NCBI GenBank assembly: GCA_014728125.1
Contig: WJMD01000094.1
Coordinates: 1-41,576 of the forward strand
From: Candidatus Effluviviaceae Genus V sp.
Lineage (GTDB): Bacteria > Joyebacterota > Joyebacteria > Joyebacterales > Joyebacteraceae
Direction of reading: 5' to 3'
Length of the DNA stretch: 41,576 nt
The position numbers were made by a program, and so were the translations under genes. The notes under the pieces are model-generated. The model was not told the DNA's origin. It searched no databases and saw only the letters and a list, made by a program, of their open reading frames with translations. Positions within the stretch are counted from its first letter, which is position 1. Every line of letters begins with the position of its first letter. Positions 1 through 7,060 of this stretch are shown piece by piece.

Positions 1-864
1 GCCGCTCCTCGCCATGACGATCGCTCTCTTGACGGAGCCGTCGGCGTCGGTGAGAAGGCGCACTGCCTCGTCCGTGTCCACGCCGGCGGTCTCGCGCAGA
101 ATCCGGATCGCCCGGTCCCTGAGCTTGTCGCACGTCGCCGTCAGGTCGACCATCAGGTTCTCGTACGTCTTCCCGAGGAGCACCATGGCCCCGGTCGTGA
201 TCGTGTTGAGCACGAGCTTCGTCGCCGTACCCGCCTTCATCCGGGTCGAGCCGGTGATGACTTCAGGGCCGACGACGGGAGCCACCGTGATGTCGGCCTC
301 GACGCCGCCGCGCGCAGGCGAACAGCACACGAAGACGGTCGCCGCTCCGGCACGCCGTCCCTCCCGGAGCGCACCGTGGACGTACGGCGTGACGCCGCTC
401 GTCGCGATCCCGACGATGACGTCATCGTCCCGGGGGTCGAGCTCGGACAGGTCCCGTGCGCCGTCGCCTTCGATGTCCTCGGCCCCCTCCTTCGCCCGCA
501 CGAGCGCTCCGTAGCCTCCGGCAATGATGCCCCGGACGGCCGCGGGATCGGTGCCGAACGTCGGGGGGCACTCGGCCGCGTCGAGCACGCCGAGCCTCCC
601 GCTCGTCCCCGCGCCGACGTAGATCAGACGGCCTCCGCGACGGAGCCGCTCGGCCACGAGTTCGACCACTCCGGCCAGCTCATGCCGCACCCGTCCGACC
701 GCCTCCGGGACCAGACGGTCCTCGCCGTTGATGAGATCCACGATCTCGAGCGCCGACATGCGGTCGATGTCCCGCGAACGGGGATTCCTCCGCTCGGTCT
801 CGAGGTCGCCCATGCCCGACATGTCACGCCGGGGCGGTTCGAACGCCTTCGCGTCGGGGCTCAT
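1..864 (-). CDS. murQ: N-acetylmuramic acid 6-phosphate etherase, C-terminus cut by window edge
   Basis: Cytoplasmic murein-recycling enzyme that cleaves the lactyl ether of MurNAc-6-phosphate to give GlcNAc-6-phosphate and D-lactate. The 288 visible residues hold the SIS-domain sugar-phosphate motif GAGTSGRLG (84-92), the AECPPTF segment whose Glu98 matches the catalytic Glu of the E. coli enzyme, and the family signature GPEVITGSTRMKAGTATK (199-216). The N-terminal pattern ETERRNPRSRDIDRMS is typical. E. coli MurQ has about 298 residues, so only a short C-terminal piece lies outside. The ATG at 862-864 overlaps the stop of the upstream membrane-protein gene (ATGA) and follows an AAGGAGG; the ATGs at codons 15 and 18 would also fit the family start. 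It is the visible last gene of a three-gene transcript. I see no kinase or PTS partner. Identification is very secure. Confidence 0.96.
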   Translation of the reverse strand, partial: MSPDAKAFEPPRRDMSGMGDLETERRNPRSRDIDRMSALEIVDLINGEDRLVPEAVGRVRHELAGVVELVAERLRRGGRLIYVGAGTSGRLGVLDAAECPPTFGTDPAAVRGIIAGGYGALVRAKEGAEDIEGDGARDLSELDPRDDDVIVGIATSGVTPYVHGALREGRRAGAATVFVCCSPARGGVEADITVAPVVGPEVITGSTRMKAGTATKLVLNTITTGAMVLLGKTYENLMVDLTATCDKLRDRAIRILRETAGVDTDEAVRLLTDADGSVKRAIVMARSG

Positions 865-1763
865 GCCGTGCCCGCCTCCTTCAGCTCGAGATAGGCCAGC
901 GTCCAGTATGCGTAGCTGAAGGTACCGTAGAACCCGTTCGCCAGAATCAGGATGATGAACCCGAGGGGGATTCCGACGGCGAGCGCCGCCACCAGGTTCT
1001 GTGTTCCCAGAATGAAGAGAGGCGCTCCGACGACCACCAGGATGAAGACGATGCCGACCGTGTAGACGATTCCCGCCAGGAGCCCTATCAGCCAGTAGGC
1101 GAGCGAGTCCCAGACGCGAGACCGGAGCAGCGTCCATCCGGCCGCGATAGCGTCGAAGAACGGCGTCCGGTCGATGACGACGGCCCGTTCAGCGTAGGTC
1201 ACTGTGAGCGCAAGCGCGAAGAGGAACGCGAGATAGGGAAAGAACAGAATGACCGCGATGACGACCGAGATCGCGATGCCGGGCGCACCCGCCACGATCG
1301 GCAGGATGACCGGAATCGCACAGATGGCCGACACAAGAAGAAAGGCGAGCAGTGAGAGCACAACGAGTCCGAACATCGCCAGCGCATTGCTCACACCGAG
1401 ATCCCAGGCCTTCCCGAACGTCGGCCTCTCGCCCCGTGTGATGCGGCCCACGCTTCCGATGAGCGCTCCACGCGATATCATGCTCATGATGAAGAGCGCC
1501 AGGACGAGGACGACGAGCGCCAGGATGATGAGCACCAGGAGCTCGACCCGCTGTGCGAAGAAGTCCTCCACCCACGGGGCGGCGTCCTCGCTCCAGTTCG
1601 TCCCGCCCCCACCGCCCCCGCCGGAGGCGGCAAAGAAGCCGAAGAACCAGAGGAGCCTGTGCCGCCCGGCGATCCGGAGCGCGCCCGTGACGGCGCCCCA
1701 GTAGTCGACGCTCCTGCGGTCTCGAACCGCAGGCTCGGCGGAACCGCTGCCGTTGTCGTCCAT
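861..1763 (-). CDS. Uncharacterised polytopic inner-membrane protein
   Basis: A 300-residue protein I cannot assign to a named family. A short acidic, Ser/Asp-rich N-terminus is followed by a first hydrophobic stretch, a loop with seven consecutive glycines, and then about six or seven long Leu/Val/Ile-rich membrane segments. Soluble loops carry charged patches such as RITRGERPTFGKAWDLG and AERAVVIDRTPFFDAIAAG, which resemble the paired cytoplasmic loops of DUF4013-like and glycerophosphodiesterase-type membrane domains; that resemblance is weak. The chosen ATG (1761-1763) follows GGAGGA by seven bases and starts one base after the exchanger gene's stop, so translation is probably coupled. 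The frame stays open upstream to 1826, but that stretch overlaps the exchanger gene and lacks membrane character. Its stop overlaps the murQ start. Function unknown; possibly an envelope transport or stress role. Confidence 0.8.
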   Translation of the reverse strand: MDDNGSGSAEPAVRDRRSVDYWGAVTGALRIAGRHRLLWFFGFFAASGGGGGGGTNWSEDAAPWVEDFFAQRVELLVLIILALVVLVLALFIMSMISRGALIGSVGRITRGERPTFGKAWDLGVSNALAMFGLVVLSLLAFLLVSAICAIPVILPIVAGAPGIAISVVIAVILFFPYLAFLFALALTVTYAERAVVIDRTPFFDAIAAGWTLLRSRVWDSLAYWLIGLLAGIVYTVGIVFILVVVGAPLFILGTQNLVAALAVGIPLGFIILILANGFYGTFSYAYWTLAYLELKEAGTA

Positions 1764-1764
1764 G

Positions 1765-2790
1765 TCACACTCCTCCCCTGAACACCAGATAGAGGCCCAC
1801 AAGGTAGACGGGCGCCATGGTCGCAAGGAGCGCCCTCGAGAGACTGCTGGGCGTGCCCCTGCGGGCCGTCCGCATCGCGGCCAGAACTGTTCCTGTCAGG
1901 ATCAGGGCTACCGCGACGTTCACCATGTTCGCGGATGAGAGGTTCGACCAGCCGCTGCGTCCCTCCGAGAACCAGAGAAGCGGGGCCCCCACCGCGAAGA
2001 TGAGGACGTTCAGGCTATTGCTGCCGAGAAGCGTCCCCAGTGCCATGTCGCCCGATCTCGCGCCCCGTACCGCTCCGATGGCCACCGTCACCTCCGGAAG
2101 CGAGGTCGCGATCGCCACGAAGAGCGTGCCTACGAACGAGTGCCCCAGCACGAAGAACCTGCCGCCGACCGAGAAGCGATACGTCGCGATCGCGTCAGCC
2201 GAGAACGAGACGACGACCCCGGCCCCGACGACGAGGACCGCGAGCCCGAGGAACAGCAGGATCTCGCCCTTTGTCGCGGGAACCGGCACGGATCCGTCCT
2301 CGTCGTCCTCGATGACTCCGCGTCCGCCGAGGAACGACTCGATGATAAAGACGGCGACGATCGGCAGACTGACGACGAGGATCGGAGCGACCCCGCTCCC
2401 GTCGGTCCAGCCGATCACGATGCCCAGTCCCGCGAACGCCGTGAATCCGGCCACGAGCGTGCATGTCCGCGTGAACCGGGACGTGTCGACGTGCGCCAGG
2501 AAGACGCCACGGGCCGCGACGAACTCGAGGAACACGACCATTGCGAGGTTGAAGTTGTTGCTGCCGAGGACGTTGCCGAGCGCAAGGTCGGGCGCACCCC
2601 TGAGGACCGCCGAGACCGTGACGGCGAACTCGGGAAGCGATGTGATGAGCGCGAGCACGAAGAGACCGATGGTCGTCGCGCCGATGCCCAGGCTGACAGC
2701 CACCGACTGTGCGAGGACCGGCAGTCGGCTCCCGCTCCAGAGGATGACGGCCGCCCCGGCGATGAAGAGCGCAATGTGTAGTTCCAGCAC
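1765..2790 (-). CDS. Sodium/calcium exchanger family (CaCA) antiporter
   Basis: A 341-residue inner-membrane cation/Ca2+ antiporter of the YrbG type. The two inverted alpha repeats are clear: TSLPE at 50-54 with GNVLGSNNF at 72-80, and TSLPE at 229-233 with GTLLGSNSLN at 252-261. The acidic residues in the TSLPE motifs are the known cation ligands of the family. Between the repeats lies an acidic cytoplasmic loop near residues 158-170 (VIEDDEDG). I count ten or so membrane segments, as expected. The start is GTG (2788-2790) preceded by GAGG at four bases; no better ATG exists. It is the first gene of a transcript with the membrane protein and murQ, driven by the promoter at 2828-2857. Whether the counter-ion is Na+, H+ or K+ cannot be read from sequence. 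Confidence 0.93.
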   Translation of the reverse strand: MLELHIALFIAGAAVILWSGSRLPVLAQSVAVSLGIGATTIGLFVLALITSLPEFAVTVSAVLRGAPDLALGNVLGSNNFNLAMVVFLEFVAARGVFLAHVDTSRFTRTCTLVAGFTAFAGLGIVIGWTDGSGVAPILVVSLPIVAVFIIESFLGGRGVIEDDEDGSVPVPATKGEILLFLGLAVLVVGAGVVVSFSADAIATYRFSVGGRFFVLGHSFVGTLFVAIATSLPEVTVAIGAVRGARSGDMALGTLLGSNSLNVLIFAVGAPLLWFSEGRSGWSNLSSANMVNVAVALILTGTVLAAMRTARRGTPSSLSRALLATMAPVYLVGLYLVFRGGV

Positions 2791-2827
2791 GATGCCTCGG
2801 ATCGCTGTGGCCGGGGGTGACCAGTGC

Positions 2828-2857
2828 AGTATAGGGAGCCCGGCGAGCGGGTGTCAA
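2828..2857 (-). promoter_or_regulatory. Near-consensus sigma-70 promoter for the exchanger-murQ transcript
   Basis: On the minus strand TTGACA (2852-2857) is followed after 18 bases by TATACT (2828-2833), giving a predicted start near 2821 and a 31-base leader to the GTG of the exchanger gene. The -35 box is perfect and the -10 box matches five of six. It lies between the hairpins that end the lamin-tail gene and the exchanger start, exactly where a new transcript is needed. Confidence 0.8.
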
Positions 2858-2878
2858 CGTCGTGGACACGAAACGCGA

Positions 2879-2912
2879 ACGGGCCCCGACCGGCGGTGCG
2901 GTCGGGACCCGT
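2879..2912 (-). terminator. Terminator-like hairpin after the small lamin-tail gene
   Basis: The arms ACGGGCCCCGACC and GGTCGGGACCCGT pair with one bulged base around an 8-base loop. On the minus strand the hairpin is followed by the moderately T-rich TTCGCGTTTCGTG. A second perfect palindrome, CCCGGCATGCCGGG (2937-2950), lies between it and the stop at 2985. Together they probably end transcription of the lamin-tail gene just ahead of the next promoter. Confidence 0.6.
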
Positions 2913-2984
2913 TGCGTGACAGGGCGAGCGCTTCGCCCGGCATGCCGGGCGGCGCACGCGAACCGGATGCGCCCGTGCGGGGCC

Positions 2985-3590
2985 TCAGCGGAAGAGCGCC
3001 TTGATCTCACCCCAGCCGCACGGTTCAACGGGCGAGGCCACGTTGACATCGCCGGGCGAGGGTTCGATTCCTGAGATCGGCGGGTCGGCCGGGTTGAGCC
3101 CGTCGAGGACCTCCCACCAGCCGACGCCGTCCGGAATGCGGCCGATCGAGCGGTCGTCGTCGACCTGCGACCCGTCGTAGGTCACGGCGTCGACGACCGT
3201 GCCGTCGGGACGGACGAGAGCGACCGTGTCGCCGCTGTTGTTGAGCGAGAGACCGTACCTCGGGTATCCGTTCTGATCCTCCCAGTCGTAGGCCTCGTTC
3301 CCGTACACGACCGCGTAGGCCCCGGCGGCGAGCGAACCGGAGAATTCGTAGCGCCAGCTCGAGTCGGACACGGCGTCCCTGAGCCTCCAGCCCGTGATGT
3401 CGATCGGGCCGGCACCGATGTTCAGGATCTCGATCCACTCATCCTCGACCGAATGGTACTCCTCGTTCCCGTCGGACGGCGACCAGTCGACCGCCGGGTC
3501 CGGCATGAACTCATTGATCACAACCTGGGCGCAGGCCGGCGCGGCGACAGCACCCGCGAGCACGAGCACAGCAATGCGCAGCATGAACAT
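2985..3590 (-). CDS. Small secreted lamin-tail-domain protein with WGxIKA C-terminal motif
   Basis: A 201-residue exported protein. The signal peptide (MFMLRIAVLVLAGAVAAPACA, about 1-21) is followed immediately by a lamin tail domain: VVINEFMPDP, then DEWIEILNIG, DITGWRLRD, GAYAVVYGN and LNNSGDTVALV, the usual order for this beta-sandwich. The domain fills almost the whole protein, so it is close to a bare lamin-tail module. The last 17 residues, SPVEPCGWGEIKALFR with the preceding Ala, closely match the C-terminus of the unrelated beta-helix protein at 37938-39266, which suggests a shared sorting or anchoring tag (inference). Start: ATG 3588-3590 with AGGAG nine bases upstream; the next ATG at codon 3 is possible. 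Its partner upstream (3829-6696) also begins with a lamin tail domain. The ligand is unknown. Confidence 0.85.
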   Translation of the reverse strand: MFMLRIAVLVLAGAVAAPACAQVVINEFMPDPAVDWSPSDGNEEYHSVEDEWIEILNIGAGPIDITGWRLRDAVSDSSWRYEFSGSLAAGAYAVVYGNEAYDWEDQNGYPRYGLSLNNSGDTVALVRPDGTVVDAVTYDGSQVDDDRSIGRIPDGVGWWEVLDGLNPADPPISGIEPSPGDVNVASPVEPCGWGEIKALFR

Positions 3591-3771
3591 GGTGAGCTTC
3601 TCCTGGGGAGGCGTTTCTGAGAGCCGACGGCGTCGGGGACGGCAAGGTGAGCGGGGGACGCGGCGGGGGATCTGTCCACGGCGGTGTCGGAACCGCACTG
3701 TACGCGCTGTCAGAAGCACGAAGCGTACCACCCGGGACCGGTCGTGGGACCGGGCGGCGGCCACAGGAAGA

Positions 3772-3801
3772 AGCCCCCCACGCCGGATGACGCGGGGGGC
3801 T
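3772..3801 (-). terminator. Intrinsic terminator after the 955-residue lamin-tail protein
   Basis: On the minus strand AGCCCCCC pairs with GGGGGGCT, with partial extension of the stem toward a small loop, and is followed by TCTTCCT. It lies 28 bases past the stop codon at 3829. The remaining non-coding stretch 3591-3771 carries no convincing promoter, only the AGGAG of the next gene. Confidence 0.72.
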
Positions 3802-3828
3802 CTGTTGCTTCTCTATCGACCGAGCGGG

Positions 3829-6696
3829 CTACTTCAGAAGCACCATCTTCCGGCTGACCATCTCGCCGCCGGCGGTCAGGCGATAGAAGTAGACGCCGCT
3901 CGCAACCTGCTCACCCGTGTCGCCACGGCCGTTCCAGACCGCGCGGTGGACGCCGCCCTCGAGGGTGCCGTCCACGAGCGTCGCGACCCTGCGGCCCGTG
4001 ACGTCGTAGATCGCGAGCTCAACGTCCGTCTCGCGCGGGACGCTGAACGCGATCTCTGTGATCGGGTTGAACGGGTTCGGAGCGTTCTGCGAGAGATCGA
4101 ACCTCGCGGCGGAGAGACCGTCGTCGATCCCGGCCGGATTGGCCGCGATGTCCGCGTTGTCCCTCGGCTGGATCTTGTAATCGCCGTAGCTGTACTGCAC
4201 AACGCCGATCACGTAGACGTTGTCACCGATCGTCGGGACGTAGTCGTAGCTCCCAAGATCGTCGACGCGGCAGGTGTCGGCGGGAGCGCCGTTCGTGATC
4301 GCCCACTCGCCGTAGCCGAGGTCGTCGTCCTCGACGGTGCAGTCCTCAGCGTACACGAGCACGCCCTCATACTGCTCGCCGGAGACAACGTTCTGGAGCA
4401 GACCCGTCGCGATCGAGGTGGGATCGGGGATCGTCGCGCGGGATGTCACCAGCTCGGCCGCCTCGGGGAAGTGGAGCGCGAACTCGGTCTCGCCGAAGTA
4501 CTCGTCCACCTGCCCGGACAGCAGCACCTCATCGCCACGCTCGAAGCTGAGCGAGCCGGTACGGTCGTAGACGAGGATGCCATTCCAGGCACCCGAGGCG
4601 TCCTGAACGTACCAGTTGTAGTCGCTGAACTCGCCAGGGGCGACCGTGACGACACCCTGGATGTTCGCGGCCAGCCCCTTGAGCGAGGACGTGTCCTCGC
4701 CGGCCGGCACGGTCTGGATGTCGGCGATGTCCAGGAGGCCGACGTAGAGGCTGTAGCTGCCGGCTGACGGCACGCGGCCGTCCATCTGGCCGTCGGAGAC
4801 CTCGACGTAGTAGTAGACGCGGTCGCCGCCGGAGAAGGGACCGATATCGGCCGTCCAGGTACCCTCGTAGCGCGTCACCTCGGACATCGGAACGCCCGTG
4901 AAGGGACCCGACGACGAGAGCGCGTAGTAGAGGGTGGCCGTCGTCACAGCGACGTCGTCCGCGGCGATGCACGTGACGGTGATGGTCTCGCCCGCCTCGG
5001 GCGCCACCGGCGTGTACCGCACGGTACCGACGGTGGGAGGACCGACGATGTCGTCGTCGCTCCTGGGCTCCAGCTTGTAGTCGCTGTAGCTGTACATCAG
5101 GATGCCCCTGAGCTCGGACAGCTCGTCGAGGACCTCGGGCTCGTAGTAGTAGAAGCCGTAGTCGCCGACCCACGCGTCCTCACCGGACGAGTCACGCACG
5201 CGCCACTCGCCGTACGTGTTCGGCTCGTACGTCACGGTCACGTCGTTGAACTGGCACAGCTGGCCCTCGTAGCGCTCGGCCTCGACCGAGAGCGAGTTGG
5301 CCTGCGCCGTGGTGATCTCGGTGAACCCGTACGTCGGGTTGTCGCTCGAGTGCACGACGAGCGCTTCCGCGAAGTGCAGGTAGATCTCGGTCTCGTTGTA
5401 GTACTCGGTCACCTGACCGCAGATGGTGACGTCGTCTCCCTCGAGAATGTCGCCGTCGTAGCCGGGCGCATAGCACTTGACACCCTTGAACGGACCGGTG
5501 CCTTCGTGGAGATAGAAGTTGCTGCTCCCGAAGGCGTCGTCGCCCGCGGTGACGATGCCGCGGATGTTGACGGCCTGGCCGACGAGCGGCGAGGTGTCGC
5601 CGCCGGCCCCGACGAACTGCACGTTGTAGACCGACGTGTAGCCCACCGAGTACTGGTACGGGTCGTTCTGACCCTCGGCCGGGTAGTTGATCCCCGCGCC
5701 GAAGTCGTCGACCGCACGGACGTAGTACTTGACCTGCGAACCGGCCATCTGCGCCGGGACGCTCCCCGTATAGACCGAGTCGGGCGAGCTGGCGAAGACG
5801 CGCGCCCATCCTGTGTCGTCGACGTTGTAGTACACCATGACCGAGTCGATGACGCCGTCGTCACTGATGGTCGCGCTGATCTCGGTCGGCGTGCCGCCGG
5901 TCGGCGGGATCGGCGAGTAGCGCACGTCACGGATCCACGGCGGCGTGTTCAGCACGTTGACCGCGCCCGGCGTCGGCGCCTGGAGCGTCCAGTCGTCGAT
6001 GCTCGCGTCCGAGTCGGTGCCGCTGGCGTCGCGGCCGATCGTGTTGCCGAGGAAGGGAATCTCGGGGAAGGCGTTGTCGTCGGCGCCGTCGTCGCCCGGG
6101 CAGGGGTCGGACGTGCAGATGTCCATGTCGGCGTACTCGACGAGGTCGACGAGTGTGAGGAGCGTCGCGGATGTGTAGAGGTAGACGACGTCCGCGTTCG
6201 AGTAACCGCCGCACTGGACGCCGTAGCCGTTCCCGCCGACGAGCGTGATCTCGTCCGTGTAGTACGTGGCGGGGTCGTCATCGAGCAGCGTCAGGTTGTC
6301 GACGAGAGCGCTGTCATCGTCGTACTGGAACGACGGATCGAACATCTCGAAGTCCGGATAAAAACCGAACTCCTCGAAGAAACCGTCGTCGCCGTCGGCC
6401 CCGTCCTTCGCCACGACGACGTAGCCGCCGGCCGGGATCGATGTGCCGGCGGGGAACTGCCAGCGGTCCTCGCCGCCGCAGGTCTCAGCGTACTCCGTAC
6501 CGGCCAGCACCCACCCGCTGATGTCGATCGCGGAGCCGGTCGGGTTGTGGAGCTCAATGAACTCGGCGCCGTCGTAGTTTCCCGAGGGATTGGGATAGAC
6601 CTCGTTCAGAACGACGTTGTTGCCTGAGGGATCCGCCATCGCGAGCCCCGCAAAGAGCACGAGACACGCAACGGCCACGAAAGACACGTTCCTCAT
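3829..6696 (-). CDS. Large secreted lamin-tail / OB-fold / Ig-like protein with T9SS-type C-terminal domain
   Basis: A 955-residue multidomain exported protein. After the signal peptide (to about residue 22) comes a lamin tail domain (about 25-240; VVLNEVYPNPSG, AEFIELHNPTG, DISGWVL). Then an Ig-like module (about 245-345) leads into a YhcR/ExeM-type OB-fold region (VGAGGDTSPLVGQAVNIRG, then DDVTICGQVTEYYNETEI), a second Ig-like module and a second OB region (PAGEDTSSLKGLAANIQG, then DEVLLSGQVDEYFGETEF). The end is a FlgD-like domain with NAPNPFNPITEI, YDVTGRRVATL, ASGVYFYRL and terminal KMVLLK, the pattern of T9SS type A sorting domains. OB folds of this kind accompany extracellular nucleases, but no nuclease domain is seen here. 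Start: ATG 6694-6696, nine bases after AAGGAGG; a GTG one codon earlier is possible. It has its own promoter. Binding to nucleic acid or glycan is a guess. Confidence 0.9.
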   Translation of the reverse strand: MRNVSFVAVACLVLFAGLAMADPSGNNVVLNEVYPNPSGNYDGAEFIELHNPTGSAIDISGWVLAGTEYAETCGGEDRWQFPAGTSIPAGGYVVVAKDGADGDDGFFEEFGFYPDFEMFDPSFQYDDDSALVDNLTLLDDDPATYYTDEITLVGGNGYGVQCGGYSNADVVYLYTSATLLTLVDLVEYADMDICTSDPCPGDDGADDNAFPEIPFLGNTIGRDASGTDSDASIDDWTLQAPTPGAVNVLNTPPWIRDVRYSPIPPTGGTPTEISATISDDGVIDSVMVYYNVDDTGWARVFASSPDSVYTGSVPAQMAGSQVKYYVRAVDDFGAGINYPAEGQNDPYQYSVGYTSVYNVQFVGAGGDTSPLVGQAVNIRGIVTAGDDAFGSSNFYLHEGTGPFKGVKCYAPGYDGDILEGDDVTICGQVTEYYNETEIYLHFAEALVVHSSDNPTYGFTEITTAQANSLSVEAERYEGQLCQFNDVTVTYEPNTYGEWRVRDSSGEDAWVGDYGFYYYEPEVLDELSELRGILMYSYSDYKLEPRSDDDIVGPPTVGTVRYTPVAPEAGETITVTCIAADDVAVTTATLYYALSSSGPFTGVPMSEVTRYEGTWTADIGPFSGGDRVYYYVEVSDGQMDGRVPSAGSYSLYVGLLDIADIQTVPAGEDTSSLKGLAANIQGVVTVAPGEFSDYNWYVQDASGAWNGILVYDRTGSLSFERGDEVLLSGQVDEYFGETEFALHFPEAAELVTSRATIPDPTSIATGLLQNVVSGEQYEGVLVYAEDCTVEDDDLGYGEWAITNGAPADTCRVDDLGSYDYVPTIGDNVYVIGVVQYSYGDYKIQPRDNADIAANPAGIDDGLSAARFDLSQNAPNPFNPITEIAFSVPRETDVELAIYDVTGRRVATLVDGTLEGGVHRAVWNGRGDTGEQVASGVYFYRLTAGGEMVSRKMVLLK

Positions 6697-6857
6697 CACT
6701 GTCTACCTCCTTGTGCATGCGCAGGGATCCCCGACGGGACCCGCAGTTCCAGAAGAGCCGCCCCGAAAAGCGGCTTCCCTGATCATCCAGATACCCATCC
6801 GCAGTGCGGGGATAGACCTCTCCATCGCCGCATGCGGCTCGCTTTCGGAGTCTCGCA

Positions 6858-6886
6858 AGTATAGCAGATTGTCCTTGAAATGTCCA
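6858..6886 (-). promoter_or_regulatory. Strong extended -10 promoter with a ~150-base leader
   Basis: On the minus strand TGGACA (6881-6886), a 17-base spacer and TATACT (6858-6863), with TGC directly before the -10 (extended -10). The predicted start is near 6850, leaving about 150 untranslated bases before the ATG at 6696. The leader contains a small hairpin (AGCCGC with GCGGCT around TTTTCGGG) and a GGGATCCC palindrome. The rest of the 6700-7060 gap holds only the terminator at 7002-7030; no gene is visible. Confidence 0.8.
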
Positions 6887-7001
6887 GAGGAACGGGCTCC
6901 CTGCCACCGGCATGAACCAGCGCTCAGCGCTGACCGCCGCGCCGCGGGCGCCGTGCGTAGGAGCGCCGCGGTGCACCGTACGTCGCCGACGAGACCGCAG
7001 A

Positions 7002-7030
7002 AGGCCCCCGGAGAGGAGCTCCGGGGGCCT
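7002..7030 (-). terminator. Perfect 12-bp stem terminator after the 5'-nucleotidase
   Basis: AGGCCCCCGGAG and CTCCGGGGGCCT pair perfectly around a 5-base loop, 30 bases after the stop at 7061. On the minus strand TTCTGC follows, a poor U-tract, but the stem is very stable. It separates the long upstream gene series from the promoter at 6858-6886. Confidence 0.8.
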
Positions 7031-7060
7031 CGCTGCCTGTTTCTGACTGCTGGTCGCTCT

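Noticed and set aside
1604-1624. Seven-glycine stretch in the membrane protein as a possible frameshift or repeat expansion
   Set aside because: Codons vary among GGA, GGC and GGG and the frame continues cleanly into further membrane segments; it looks like a flexible loop.
3591-3771. TACAGT-like -10 box upstream of the small lamin-tail gene
   Set aside because: No acceptable -35 box at 16-18 bases; the terminator at 3772-3801 makes a promoter here likely in principle, but I cannot support a specific one.
5350-6627. Long plus-strand frames opposite the lamin-tail and OB-fold genes
   Set aside because: The products are low-complexity, rich in Val-Asp-Arg repeats, and lack ribosome sites; the minus-strand proteins have signal peptides and recognisable domains.
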